NCBI GenBank assembly: GCA_035222895.1
Contig: JAVYIG010000110.1
Span: 80,001 to 144,000 of the forward strand
DNA from: Strongylocentrotus droebachiensis
Lineage: Eukaryota; Echinodermata; Echinoidea; Camarodonta; Strongylocentrotidae
Length of the DNA: 64,000 bases
Direction: 5' to 3'
In this document: positions 21,869-34,722 of the stretch, piece after piece
How the letters are laid out: every line of letters starts with the position of its first letter
How positions within the stretch are numbered: the first letter of the stretch is position 1
Program-made: the position numbers and the translations under genes
The notes under the pieces: model-generated
Told to the model about the DNA's origin: nothing
Database searches by the model: none
What the model saw: only the letters and a program-made list of their open reading frames with translations

Positions 21869-24800
21869 AGGGGGTAGAGGAGGGAGATGGGAGATTTCAT
21901 ATGGAAGGGAAAATAATAAAACATAAGGTAGAACTGAAGGAACATTGTTAAAATATTAATGATATTTAATATTTTGCAATTACGCGAATACTTCGATGCG
22001 TGTTTGGGCTTCACAATTATTTTCATTAATTGATTAAATCATTTGATAATTCAATAAAAGGTTGACAAATATGAGCGGAGACCTGGAACGAAGAAATGAA
22101 AGGAAAGAAGAACAATTGAAATGTTATCGAGGCTTCATTAGAAACCCGCGCCCTCCCTTTTTTCTTCATGGCCGCGTACCTCGCGAGAATGATTGAATGA
22201 ATTAAAGATGAACATAGAGACCAACGAGCAATTTATGTTCTTTACAATGCCAGCAAAAATAACGTGAGCGTGTGGAGTATAAGTGTTATCTTGAAATCAG
22301 TGATGTATACAATTAATGTATAAGTGATTGTTTAAAATGAAATGTAACGGCTGAAGTAAACACTAAGAAAAGCATCACTCTAGATAAAAAGAAAAAACAT
22401 AGCATTTCTTATATCTGTTCGGTGATATTATATCCTCCAGATTAACAACATATAATTTGATATGTAAGTCGCATGACAATTGTGTTGAACTTTACTAGAC
22501 GAACAAAGGAGAATTTCGTGTCAGTAGAGAAATTTAGCCATTTAAATACTTATATACATATTTAATATATTTATTAAAAAAATACATTAAAACAAATTTG
22601 TATTTCATTTTATTTTTATATTTATATCACTTTTATATTTGTTCAATTTGTATTCAGTTATATAATTTTGTTCTTCATTTATTTATTATTCTTTATTGGG
22701 GGAGGAGGAGGATAGGATTTTGGTAAGCTAGTGATCAGATAGAAACGTTGTATGTTTATCAACACGTATCATTTCGCAAGTATGATATCTAGTTTCCACC
22801 CTAACAAATGAATTTCAGTATTATCCGCGAAGGTTGTCGAAGAAAATAAACCTTAAAGCCGACAATTTTTATGACGCTGATAGTTTTAGTACGAAAGTGT
22901 GATTTTAATAGTTTTCGCTGTCAATATGTTGTGAGAAACCCTGGTGTGTGTGTAATAGGAGAGGAGACGTGGGATCTCATAATGTATTGACAGCATAACG
23001 CGAGAGTGTATCAATGCTCAACGTGATCTTTCGCTGCCTTTCTGCTTAATATACAACGACACAGTACTTCAAATCTCTGGGCCAACAATCGCGACTTAGA
23101 CGAAGCTTAGTTATAATTATTTAAAATAAAGTGTTACATCACGATCGGTTTTAAGGTCCACTCAAGTAAAGCACCTTTAAAAGTAATTAACATTAATTAA
23201 TGTAGATAAATTTTAAATGGTTGAGTAGAAGAATAGTTATTGTCTGATAGTCGAGGTAAAAATATTTTCTTTATATAATATATATACTTATACGTGTGTA
23301 TGGAAAGTATAGCTTGCGAACTTCCCGACTAACAAAACACTCACATAGGCGCATGTTGTTATAGTAGCATGGCAAATATTGGTTAACGTCATCGACGACT
23401 TCTTTTGGACAACGCCACGTTAACGAATGGACTTGATTTAATGGTCTGCGCGCTAGCGTGCACGAAATAGAACGAAGTTCTTCTCACGCTTCGGTTTTGC
23501 GTATGCTGCACGCACGTGAATACTGCGGTCGCGCCGTCCGTAGTCGTTTTATCATAACCCGAAATTTAATTTAATTGAATGTCATTTTAACAGAGTTTGA
23601 ATACAATATTTTAATTAAATTTTGATAAACAGATGTAAAATTGATATGAATGTTTTCATGCGTTTTATAGAATTTGCTCTCTTTTGCTCACCATACAGTT
23701 AAAACCAAATAAAATTCAGAGAGTCTTGTAGTATATCGTTTCCATTTATGTTGTTGTCATACTTTCTGTGTGACAGATCGATGTGCCTCAGCTTGATCAT
23801 AACATGGTATTGTATTGTCATAAAAAGGTAGAATTGGGATCGCCAGAAATTTCTTTTGTAATTCTTTTTTAATTCAGATTAAAATTTCATCGCTGATTTT
23901 TTTTTAATACTAATAATAGGGTACCTGACCTTTACATAGTATGATTTTTATCATTTTTGTTTTTTAGTGCATTTCATAATATTCCATATATTGGTGCATA
24001 GTTTATAATTCATCGAATTTTATGGAAATTGCTTATTTCTGTCTAGCATACAATTAAAACGAAATTAAACGTCGAGTTTTACAATATTGTTTCTTTAACT
24101 TGGTTATTGTGTGTTTTATCTTCCCGTGATGTAGTGTGATATGCAACGTTATTGTGGTGGGAAATGAGAGTATTTAATACTTTCAAAGGTTAGGAATGTT
24201 ATCGCTAAATAATCATATCGTAAAGCAATTTTAAATTTTATCGCTTGTTTTTACTGGTAATAGCCGAGGAAATCATTATCTTAATTAGAAACTCAAGGTG
24301 TCATACTAACATTGTTAATCTCCTTGATATAGTGAGGGTCGACCAGGAGGCGAAGTGTGGGCCCAGACATTAAAGGGGCACCGACTCGATTGGGGGGTGG
24401 GGGGGGGGGGGAGTGGACACCGGTGATGGATTGAAGTTAAAAATGCCATTGGTTATGGCGAGGGTGTGAGAAGGGGTCTTTTTCTGCCCATTTTTCTCTT
24501 TTTCTCCCTTTCTTTCTTTTATCGCCATTTTATTGAATGCACGACGTGCCCCCTGTCCCTGTGTCTACGCCACGTATTAGTTCAAGCCCTTTGGCTGTTG
24601 GTACATGGGTGATTTATGAGATCGAGAGAGACACTTAGCCGAGCGGTGCGTGTACTCCATTTAGGGATTTTGGTCGAAAGTGGAAAAAATGCATTCATAA
24701 ATGTCGCGTGCTGGAAGTTTGAGAACAGAAATGCAAACTTAATTGAAAAAACAACATCAATGTCCTTTTCTTTTCATATGCCATAATAAGATGGTATTCC

Positions 24801-24984
24801 TTAAAACATACAAATTCACCAAGAAAGAGGCTGAGAGTATATCTGATAATCTCATTATCTATTACTCTGTTTTCTAATAGAGGATATTTTTCCAAAATTA
24901 TGCATCGCTGTATACTTTTTAAAATATTGTGTTTATTATAACAATAGTTACATTTGTATTGTATAGCGATTAATATTACGGTTT

Positions 24985-25400
24985 TAAACGCTTTACATTG
25001 TAATTATTATTACCCGGTCATTGGATGATCATCCACATATTAAAGTGCACACGTACGTTCCGCTCCCTAGGAAGTATTTCTGCCGGGTGTCATTGTACAA
25101 GCGCACACGTGGCAATCCAAACACACAGCCGTTCGCATCCTACTGGGTACCCATTTAATACCTGGTGGAGAGTGGCAAATGTAGATTATTTAATGTCTTG
25201 TCAAAGGACATATGGGCCCGAATTCACAAAGGAGGTTTGTCGACAAACCTTGGTTTTCGTACGTCATATGACGCGTTTTACGCGTTTTTTTTTACAAACC
25301 TCCTTTGTGAATGCGGGCCATTAAGTGCCACGGCGGAACTCGAACCGCAAATCATGTGATCCCCAGTCCGAATACGTATCCAGTAGACCACTTCACCTGT
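24985..25400 (-). mobile_element. tRNA-derived SINE, interrupted by a MITE
   Basis: On the minus strand a tRNA-like head (box A GTGGTCTACTGG, box B GGTTCGAGTTCC) begins at about 25400 and the tail with ATT-like repeats lies near 25000. The body is split at 25207-25321 by a palindromic MITE. Confidence 0.7.
25207..25321. mobile_element. Short palindromic MITE inside the SINE
   Basis: The outer arms GAATTCACAAAGGAGGTTTG and CAAACCTCCTTTGTGAAT are near-perfect inverse copies, and the centre holds CGTCATATGACGCG. Removing it restores the SINE phrase CAAAGGACATTAAGTGCC, which other SINE copies show in uninterrupted form. Confidence 0.75.
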
Positions 25401-25448
25401 ACGTAATATACATGTTGCAGCAAAAAGAGGGATAGAGTCACGGTGATG

Positions 25449-25493
<45 letters not shown>

Positions 25494-25495
25494 GT
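25449..25495. repeat. GA microsatellite followed by a G tract
   Basis: About seventeen GA units followed by about twelve G. Confidence 0.9.
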
Positions 25496-27459
25496 TATAT
25501 AGAAAGAGAGGAGACGAGGTCTTCATCTCCAATACGTCCTTCCAGCTTTAATTGATTCCTGTATACTTATCAGTAAATACACAATACACATATGGCATTA
25601 AGATTCAATGACGTCATGACTTATTCAGCTGTCTATTTCACAAGCCGATTAAAGTGATATGATCTTGGATATACATATCCAAATACACCTCGCATTATGT
25701 ACATGTTTTCCCGCGTGCAGGTAACGTCCAAAAATATTATGCTAGAAAATCTTGTCGTCTGCAATGCTATTTGATATTGATCCGAGTTATTGTCATTTCT
25801 TGCATGATAACTTTAACATCACGATGTCGAATATAACATTCATACGAAATGCAGATATTGAGAGAGGACGATAGCATGTAACCGTCATGATTACAGTTGT
25901 TAAAATTTAATTTATGTGGGCAATGACAATATTTGTCGAAATTCTAAATAAGTTAGCTTTAAGTGCTGTAGGGATTATATTACACTTGATTAGTTAGATG
26001 ATGCATATAATTAAATGTGTTGCGTTGATGTAGAAAGGAATTCTCTGAATGCTGTGAGCGCCGACATCTAGTATTATCTTTTTGTTATCGCCAACATTTC
26101 TCTCCCTTTTTTTCAGATATGCTCTCCTTAACCCTAATCCTAAACCACTCTCTCTCCCTTTAGACTATCTCCACATCTCTATCTCCACACCTCCTTTTGC
26201 TCTCTCTCTTTCGCTCTCTCTCTCTCTCATAAATCATCATAATTATTTTTATCTAATGATAGTAATCATGGAAACGACGTCTGGCAAGAAGGAAAAAGAA
26301 AGACAAATGATAATTATAGGAAACATTCAAGATGTTACGATCTGATTTGAAATCGCACGAAATATTTTATTCCTATCATCATGAAAACCTGTACTCCTTC
26401 TTTCATCACAGGACTCATGAGCCGATAAAAAGACAACAAGACGAATGAAAAGGTAGAGGAGGAGGAGGAGGAGAAAAAGAGTAATAGTGATGATGACTTT
26501 GATGATGATTATAATAATAATAATAACAAGAAGAAGAAGAAGAAGAAAAAAAAGGAGGATAAAGGGACATATTTCTAATTCGACATTCAGCAAAAACATG
26601 CTGTGCTGTTCGTATCATTACAAGCTCTAAGTATATAACCCAAAATGCTTGTTTCTTTCACGACCTGAAATCTTTACCAGTCTTATTAAATTAAGTTTCC
26701 ATAAGCAAATTCTCCTACTACTATTCAATGACATATATGAAGTAATTATTTTTAATAATTCTTATGAAACAAGGAAAAATCCCAATTCATCATCCATTTG
26801 TACGCACTTCATTGAACAAGCATACTCTCTGTTTCTAAATGGTTCATGCATGGAATTCACATCATATAACGTTAAACGCAATACAATTTTTACAAGGTTC
26901 AAATATCCATGTTAACATTTATTGTTTGAGCGATTGTTGAGTACTGAGTAGAAGCTTCTTCACCTTCTTCACCTTTTTCTATACTTTGTTTCTTCTATAC
27001 TCTCTGTCTCTGTCTGTCTGTCTGTCTGTCTCTCTCTCCAACTCTCTTACTCTTCGTGTCTATCCCTTTTCTCCTTCTATATGAAACTGTTCTGCGTGTG
27101 TTATATCTAAGGTATGCTGATGAGTGTTTTTTTTTTTAAATAAGGGTGTGGTATAGGTCTTGGAATGAATGTGTGTAAGTGGGTATTTGCCTCTTTTTTG
27201 TTTATAAATTACTATTGCCTGTTGATCAATTGTATTTGTTTTTATTTCTACAGGCCCCTTCTTAATAAGTATTGCTATGTAATGGGCCTTCCAACGTATT
27301 TTTGTCATGTATTCATTTGGAATTATACTTTTAATGGGGAAAAAAAAAATTCAGTTTGCATATTTATTAAGAGCCAGAAGGGCAGCAACTCTGTTTTGAA
27401 GAATATGAGGTATTGCCATTTTGGCTCTCAGCAGATAGATTCAGAGTAAAGGCATCTGT

Positions 27460-28165
27460 GATGTGAGAAGGTAATGGTTGATCTACACTGAGAGGGGAAA
27501 CCCCGCCGAAGAGATATATGCATATTTCTAGCGTGCCACTATATTGGCCTCATTAAACTCTGGAAACTTCGTACCATCCGTACGTTTAGGGTTTATAACG
27601 AATTTCAAAAAGAAATATGAATTATGAGGTATTTTAGGTGGGTCGAAGGGACGTAATTATATCCTAGTTGCATGACTGTTTTGTCATATTTACAGATATA
27701 GTTGATAGACGAGTCTGTAAAAGCTGTTGAGAAAGAAGCAAATTCTGCATGCTTGCAGAAAAAAGTAGATTAACCTCATTTTTCTCCTACCCCTTTACCT
27801 CGGAGTCCGTAAACTGCTTCTGGGTGTACTAGACCTACTTACTGGAATATTATTGAGATTTGTTTTCTTCTCTTTTAAGTATGTGATATAAATTATCATT
27901 CCCTTTTGATCTTCCTCGAGAATGCTTTCATGCCTAACCTACATTATGCAAAGGAATAGATAGAATACTATTAACAAAACCAAGAAAAAAACTCCAATAA
28001 GAAAACCAATGACATCTGAATCGAATAGGAATGATACCAAACTAGGTCATTTACCGGTGACTATGTAGTCGCCGTTATGTTTGATCAGTGTCTTGTTCTA
28101 TCCAGAAGGCAGCTCGCTCTACCGGCCGCTGAGGGCGATCGTGATAAATAGCGGAGTAATGACTT
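27460..28165. repeat. Unrecognised dispersed repeat, copy 1
   Basis: Shares ordered blocks with 29685-30255, for example AATGGTTGATCTACACTGAG, GCATATTTCTAGC, AGGGACGTAAT, CTCCTACCCCTT and GCCGCTGAGGGCGATCG. Copies are diverged by substitutions and gaps. No ends or ORF were recognised. Confidence 0.75.
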
Positions 28166-28571
28166 AATGACATTATAAAAAAAACAAAAAAAAAACAACA
28201 CATATTACTAACCAAATCGAAGCAAAGCGAGTCCATAAATATACCCGAAATTTAGGATGGATTTTTTTTCTCGTACTAAGGCCAATAACGATATTTAACA
28301 AGGTTTTATCAGCACCTTTAGTAGCCCTAATGTTCCTTAAGGGAATCTTCAAGAAAAGATAAAATTTATGGTATTCCTTCACCGAAATTCACCAATTCTT
28401 TAAAGGTTTTCGTTTTTCTGATGATTTTCGTAATTTATTTTTTATTTGCCATATTGAAGAAAATCACTTTAATGTCTGCTTTTATTAAATTCCAAATTTT
28501 GTTGCATGCCTTCAAAGACAAACATATATTTCTTACTATGGTCATCACATTAGATTATGATGTATTTAAAA

Positions 28572-28574
<3 letters not shown>

Positions 28575-28658
<84 letters not shown>

Positions 28659-28674
28659 GGGGGGGGGGGGGGGG
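28575..28674. repeat. Compound (TTA)n, poly-T and poly-G tract
   Basis: About 50 bp of TTA repeats run into about 28 T and then about 15 G. Confidence 0.9.
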
Positions 28675-28819
28675 TTCTGATACGGAAGTCGACATAACTT
28701 TGACCGACATATATATAATAAGGAATATTTCTAAAATGACTATTATTCTAATTACTTGTTTACTTTCATTATATAGTATATTTTACATGTATATAATTAT
28801 ATGTAATATAGTATAATAA

Positions 28820-29071
28820 AACAAAATAGTAAAACAATTCTTGCCAAAGACAGGGAACCAGACTCGACTAGCACTTGACTAGCAAAAGTGTACACATATT
28901 AACCTTTTATTTCATTTGTATATAACATACTTTGTAAAACAATGTTTATGTTATTCACGTGTAATGTTATTAATCTTGTGTTATATTTTTATGTAATCAT
29001 GCTTGATACGTTAGGTTTTACTTGTTATTATTTTTGTTGTTAATAAAACTCAAACTCAAACTCAATAACCC
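28820..29071 (+). mobile_element. LINE 3' tail with (AACTC)n end
   Basis: Plus-strand tail that ends in AATAAAACTCAAACTCAAAC. It shares CAGACTCGACTAGC with the minus-strand tail at 19405-19860. No coding sequence. Confidence 0.5.
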
Positions 29072-29684
29072 GAAAACCACCTCCCTCGTGCACTCCATCG
29101 CCAATTCACTCCATGTTTATAACCCCGACCTAGTTATAGAACAAGGCACTTCTGTCATATAATCAGTGTTGTGTACAAACATTGCAATTATGTCATTCTC
29201 CCATCGCCGGCCCTGATTAAATTGTTTTGCCCAAATGCGAAAAAAATGTATATATACAAACAACTAGGTCAAATAAAAAAAGAGCCTAATACAATCTACA
29301 GTCGTGTGCAGGTTGCATGGCCTTTATTTCATTTCGAGTATAGTCTTTATTAATTTTACAGTTTAAAAAAACATATAAACATTAAAATACAAACAAGCAG
29401 TTCAAGGGTATTGAAAATACACGATTTGCATAAAGATTGTTGTTAGTGATGTAATTTTCGATGATGTAACCTACGTATCCCGTTATTGATATTTTTGGTT
29501 GTATTCTAATGTGAACACTAAAAATTAACGGGTTTATTGAATTAAACAGGGTGACAAGAGATGCCATTCTATGGAATTTCATTAACATCATACTTGTTTT
29601 ATCTGGCCTATTTATGTAAGTAGGGCCTGATAAACAAAAATACTTTAAGGAAAAGAAATTTGTCTAACCACTAGGAGAAACAGC

Positions 29685-30255
29685 GTGCGATATGAGAAGA
29701 TAATGGTTGATCTACACTGAGAGGGGAAATCCCGCCAAAAAGATATATTATATCAGACAAGTAATGCATATTTCTAGCATGCGAGTATATTGGCCTAAAT
29801 AAACTTTGGAAATTTATACCATCCAAGAAAAATTATACCATCCATGCATTTAGGGTTTTATATAATGCCAACAAACCACTTATTTGCGTCTTTTATTTTG
29901 TATGTAAGAATGTATTAAAAATAGTATTATATCATTTTCTACAGAATGAGGTATTTTTGGTGGATCGGAGGGACGTAATCATATCCCTTTTACAGATATG
30001 AAGCAGATTAACCTCATTTTCTCCTACCCCTTCCCCTCCGTAAATTAATTCTGGATGTACTGGACCTACTGGAATGTTATTGATAATGTTTTCTTTTTCA
30101 AGTAGGTGATTTAAATTATCATTCCTTTTTGGGCTTCCTCGAGCAATGATACCAAACTAGGTCGTTTACTGGTGACATAATGTAGTCGCTTTTTTGTTCG
30201 ATCACTTGTTCTACTGGCCGCTGAGGGCGATCGCGATAAATAGCGAAATGTCGCA
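29685..30255. repeat. Unrecognised dispersed repeat, copy 2
   Basis: Collinear with 27460-28165. The minus-strand ORF at 30119-30523 overlaps this copy and has no recognisable domain. Confidence 0.75.
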
Positions 30256-30740
30256 TCATGCCTCTTTCTACCTGTGGTATGAAGATCCTGAAATATATAT
30301 TTTCTTTTTGCGGTGATACTAATGATTCTAATAATACATCAATGTACTTAAGGTTTTTCTTATTCATGTGAAAAGTATATTGCAAAAGAGGTTTGCAATG
30401 TGCAAACAAGGCACGATTAGCAATAGAAAGTAATTTCCAGTCGAATTCATTTTTTGACCGTAGCATTCTGGAGATTATGTATTGAAACATGACTGTGTTT
30501 GAAGGATAAATCAGAAAAATCATGGAAATAATTCAACTTAGCAAAAAAAGGAAACAGTGCACACACAAAAGTGCAAAAGTAATTGCTGAGTCAAGTGAAA
30601 ATCCGAACATGTCTCAACAAAAACTGTCTCAACTGGAATCCAGTGTGAATAAGAAACTTGATGAATCCACATTGAATACATCAATAGACGAGCCCTTCTT
30701 CATTCACGAACTTAAAAGTGCAATCGCAAGGTCAAACAAT

Positions 30741-30917
30741 CAGACACGTAGCCAGAGTTTGATGTTTGGGGGGGGGGGGGCACATACATGTAATCGATCG
30801 AGGTAAAAAAAAAAAAGGGGCCTAAAAAAGTTCAACCAATATTGGAAAAAAAATTATGGGGGGGGGGGGGGGCACGTGCCCCCCCTTGCCCCCCCCCCCA
30901 CCGTGGCTACGTGCCTG
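30741..30917. mobile_element. hAT MITE inside the LINE relic
   Basis: The left end CAGACACGTAGCCA and the reversed right end CAGGCACGTAGCCA are inverted copies. The exact 8-bp duplication CAAACAAT flanks it (30733-30740 and 30918-30925). The interior is G- and C-tracts. Without it the LINE reading of SNNSSPGQDEI is continuous. Confidence 0.88.
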
Positions 30918-31342
30918 CAAACAATTCTTCCCCAGGACAAGATGAGATTACTTTGTCTATGATTTCTGAGCGACCCAGCACTTCTCAGCTCACTCTCCTA
31001 AATTTATTAAATAGAATATGGACAAAGACTTAAATTCCACTTCAATGGGTGCATACAATCCTTGTACCAATTCCAAAAAAGGATTTGAAACCTTCCAATC
31101 CCTCATCATAACGCGCTATAGCTCGCATTTCAGTACTTTGCAAAATAATGGAAAGATTGATACTAACACCGGTTAAACTGGTCGTTTGATAGCATTAATA
31201 TGAACCCCATGCAAGGTGGTTTTAAGACAGGGAGAAATACCATCTCGTACCATCCCATACGTCTAGACACGGACATACCAAAAGCTATGGCCAATAGAGA
31301 ACATGTCATCCGTTTTTATAGATTTTGAAAAGGCGTATGATA

Positions 31343-31468
31343 AAAACGCGTCAAAACGCGTCATATGACACATTGGTTTGTAAAAACGCGTCGAAACGCG
31401 TCGAAACGCGTCATATGACGCACATAAACCTAGATTTGTCGACAAACCTCCTTTGTGAATTCGGACCA
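31343..31468. mobile_element. Partial palindromic MITE inside the LINE relic
   Basis: Holds ACAAACCTCCTTTGTGAATT at the right end and repeated ACGCGTCGAA/CGTCATATGACGC phrases, as at 25207-25321. The left outer arm is missing. It splits the LINE just after IDFEKAYD. Confidence 0.6.
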
Positions 31469-31717
31469 CAGTGTCATGGATAAAATCATTTCTTTCAAAT
31501 AGAACGTTTCAGGTGCGAATGAATGGTATGCTCCCAGAATCATTCGTACAACAAGCGACCTCGTTACAGTTTACATAGGATTTGTAAGACCACTCCTCGA
31601 GTATGCCTGCCCTGCCTGGAACGGAGCATTGACCATCGCCCAGTCCAACAAGATCGAAATCGAAGATCAATTATGCTAGGTATATATTACGCATCCTATC
31701 CAAATGCCCTATCAATA

Positions 31718-31880
31718 GAGACTTTTAGATTGAGTGGACGAGAACGACGTGAACGTCCACTGATCAGGCGTGTCTATGGCAAGTCGTTTTAAAATTTATT
31801 CCTATTTCTTGATATCAAGAATTACCATTGCTTTACAGCAGGATTTTTTTCTTGATATCAAGAATTACCGTTATCAAACT
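31718..31880. mobile_element. Partial TA-type MITE (ACTTTTAGATTGAGTGG family)
   Basis: The left end GAGACTTTTAGATTGAGTGG and the stretch GAACGTCCACTGATCA match the intact foldback at 54589-54919. The right arm is incomplete. LINE sequence resumes after it. Confidence 0.6.
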
Positions 31881-34516
31881 GGTTTGAACTAACCGCCTGC
31901 ACAAGAAACACACAGAAATCACATATTTGTATAGAACCAAAGTCCAAAACAGAACGTTACAGGAAAAGTCCAGTCCCATATATCACCAGGTTACTCAACA
32001 ACGCATAAATTCACTTGATTCCTGCCCGATTCCATAACTGTTATTCAAATTGTATGCCTTATCTTGCTTTAGTGGTACTGCTCTATTGTATACTAATCAA
32101 TTTATAAAGATTACATATTGCAAGTAGTCCACATTTCAATGAATAGATAAACCTGTGTTTTAACTGACTAACTAGTGAATCTCTCTCTAATGGTTACGCA
32201 CGTTCCCAATTTAGCGCATATATTCTGTTATTATCTTAGTCATGTATAATTGGTAAATATTATTGTACTGTTTTTCTCTGTAAAGGAAACTTTGTAATTT
32301 ACTCTGTAATTTCTAATCGCTTTCCCTTTGTCAATTCAATTCAAGGTTTACTTTCATCATCATTCCTCTTCTCCATGTCTTCACAGTTCCAGTTGTTCCA
32401 TTCTTCTCATACCACTCCCCTCTCTCTTCCTCTCTCTCATCTTTCGCATTTCTTCCTGTTTTTCTTTCTAACTTAACCCTCTCTCTTTAAATCCTTCCCT
32501 CCTGACACTTTCTCTCTCTTTCAGTATTGTTTAATTATGTTTCTATGATATATCCTCATATATTGTGCGTGACTGTGTTGCATTACATTCGAATAGCATT
32601 CGAGTAGCATTAAGAATAGACATTCAATTTGCATTTTATTACGGTTCGAAATCAAACAAATCTTCAGTATTTACTTGTCATATACTCAATTTCTATCTAA
32701 AATATGATATTCCTCACTTAACAATGATTACCAAAAATATAATAATGACGAATCTATTCTATTTGTATCATCAATTTGTTTGTAAGTATGGAATAAGTTA
32801 CTCTAAGATCTATTTTACTGTGTATTAATTGTACTTGTCTATATCTTAGTTTTGTTGAAATGCTTTTTAAAACTGAGCTTGAAAAGCTTGCAATGTAATT
32901 TAGCTCTCGGGCTACCATTTTGCAGTTGTTCTAATAATGATAATAATAAAAAAAATAATATGGGTCTACTATATAGCCCTTATTTATGTCGACGATGTCT
33001 CTTAGCGCTTTACAGATAGGGGGCAAAGCCCCAATTCGATGGGTTTTGAGACATGGAATGTAAGCTGTAAAAAGTTGTTGGGTATCAACATGTTCAAGGC
33101 ACTTCCCTGCACCATTACTGTTTGAAGTACCTTGAATAAATACTCCTTGAAATATCTCCTAGCTTACAATAAGATCACCTTTTCCCAAGGCCTGGGATGA
33201 GTAATATATTTTCCATACATATGATATGCATTTTATACATTCCTTTTATAGTTCACACTAACATTTTCATCATGAAATTCCCCGCCATCAACTAGAATAT
33301 TCAGTCTTTTATATATATGCACATTCATCCACCCAGGAGGAAACTGAAGATCTACAATGTATACGTGATGTAAGTCATCATAACATAAATGGGAGAAATA
33401 GTCCTAGTGGAGGTAGTGCATACACTGTGTGCATCTATAAATATGATGAGGGTAACAACATCTGCATCAAGCAATAATTATTTGAACAGTGTAATACCTA
33501 GGGAACAATGCTATACTGCTTCAAAGCCTATTAAAATAGACTGATCATTGGCGTTAAGGGGTGGTGTGGTCATAGTTGGCCTTAGTGTGTAAACATCTGT
33601 TCTAGATGAGATCACTTACCTCAGATGCAGCCAATCCTTTAAAATTATTTATTTCGATAAATTCTGAACAAACATATACATGTGAACACTTCATGGTAAA
33701 ATAAAACATTAAGTTCATGGTTTCACTGGAAAAAGTAAGAAATTACCATTAATACGATACCTCATTGAAATGAATTGATTCAAATTTGATAAAGTTAATA
33801 CTATAGTTGTGATTTTAATCAACGGAAGTTTATTTCGAGATATAAGAGTCTAAAGTTAAGAATTCGGTTACATTCTACTACCAAAAAAATGCACATATTC
33901 AATCAATTTTTTAATTAGGACTGCCCAAAATAATCATATTTTAAATATTCATGCTTTTCTCCTTCTTTCGGACCAAACGTGTCAGGGATCAACACATATG
34001 TGGCAAGTAAAGAGGGAAAACGGCAAGCGATACATCAAGACATTTGCATTCATTTGACTGCATTGTTTCTACTAATTTTACTTGACAAGGTGATGCATTC
34101 ATAGTTACAAAATAGTTATCAAAAATGTTTCTGGAACGTGTAATGACTTCATTGTTTTCTTCAAAGCAATGTTAAACTAATGTACTATCTAATCATTACA
34201 CAAAATATTATGTTGATCCCAAGAGTCAACATTTGCTCCTTGTAGCACAAGGGGATTTGCCAAGAAAAACGTCTCTTTTCTGCCATAGTAGACTACACAC
34301 ACACACACACACACATAATTATACATATGTATATAGAGAGACATATATCTATACATAAAAGAGAATGGAGAAGAAAATAAGCATATACAAATGTTATTAC
34401 AAAAATTATTTAACTACTTCCTTCATAAGTGGATTTAATACTAAAGGAACCGATCCCTTATACTTATTCTTAAAAGTGGATCCCTATCGACTCCTCTGCA
34501 TTAATAAGTACAGTTC

Positions 34517-34722
34517 CTATTGCAAGTCAAGGACTGAAGAAATTGGCTCGCTGCAATTTGGGCAATCAGGGATCAGCTCAGCAACACTTCGGATGACATT
34601 ATGGCCACAAGTGAAGGAGATTTTCTTCTTGACCAGGTGTTCCAGTGTCTTGACCCTTGTCCGAAGGGTTTCTAGCTGTTCGTCTTTGCGCTGGAGCTCA
34701 GCTTGGAGGTGATGCAAATCGC
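34517..34722 (-). CDS. MIB-like exon 17: coiled coil and degenerate RING, stop
   Basis: Codes for HLQAELQRKDEQLETLRTRV, a short coiled coil, then CGHNVIRSVAELIPDCPNC and a stop after SSVLDLQ. C926, H928, C941 and C944 remain of the eight RING ligands; positions 931 and 934 are Ile and Val, and the expected first CxxC is absent. Confidence 0.9.

Larger units (their letters stand above)
30522..32035 (+). mobile_element. Decayed LINE reverse transcriptase region, pierced by MITEs
   Basis: A plus-strand Jockey/CR1-like LINE relic. Pieces in order are: EPFFIHELKSAIARSNN (30690-30740); NNSSPGQDEI (30921-30950); a PIPKKDLKPSNPSS-like stretch near 31070; IDFEKAYD (about 31318-31341); KIISF near 31484; VYIGFVRPLLEYACPAWNG (about 31570-31628); and a C-terminal stretch after 31880. 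Frames shift and stops occur, so it cannot code. Three different MITEs interrupt it (30741-30917, 31343-31468, 31718-31880). Confidence 0.8.
18777..34516. other. Intergenic region between the GPCR and MIB-like genes
   Basis: About 15.7 kb, rich in repeats and without a recognised host gene. It contains LINE tails at 19405-19860 and 28820-29071, foldback 20022-20660, GA tracts near 21836 and 25450, a SINE pierced by a palindromic MITE at 24985-25400, a duplicated unknown repeat at 27460-28165 and 29685-30255, a (TTA)n-Tn-Gn tract at 28575-28674, and a LINE relic with nested MITEs at 30522-32035. Sequence from about 22050 to 24300 and from 33050 to 34500 shows nothing recognisable beyond AT-rich DNA and a short CA repeat near 34295. 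Confidence 0.6.

Noticed and set aside
24340-24580. G-tract region as another hAT MITE
   Set aside because: Contains a G tract and MITE-like phrases, but inverted ends and a target duplication could not be identified.
28421-28816. 131-residue ORF with long Leu, Phe and Gly runs
   Set aside because: It reads through the (TTA)n-Tn-Gn tract.
30119-30523. 134-residue minus-strand ORF as a host gene
   Set aside because: It overlaps an unrecognised dispersed repeat, has no known domain, no splice partners were seen, and part of its sequence is shared with the diverged copy at 28 kb.
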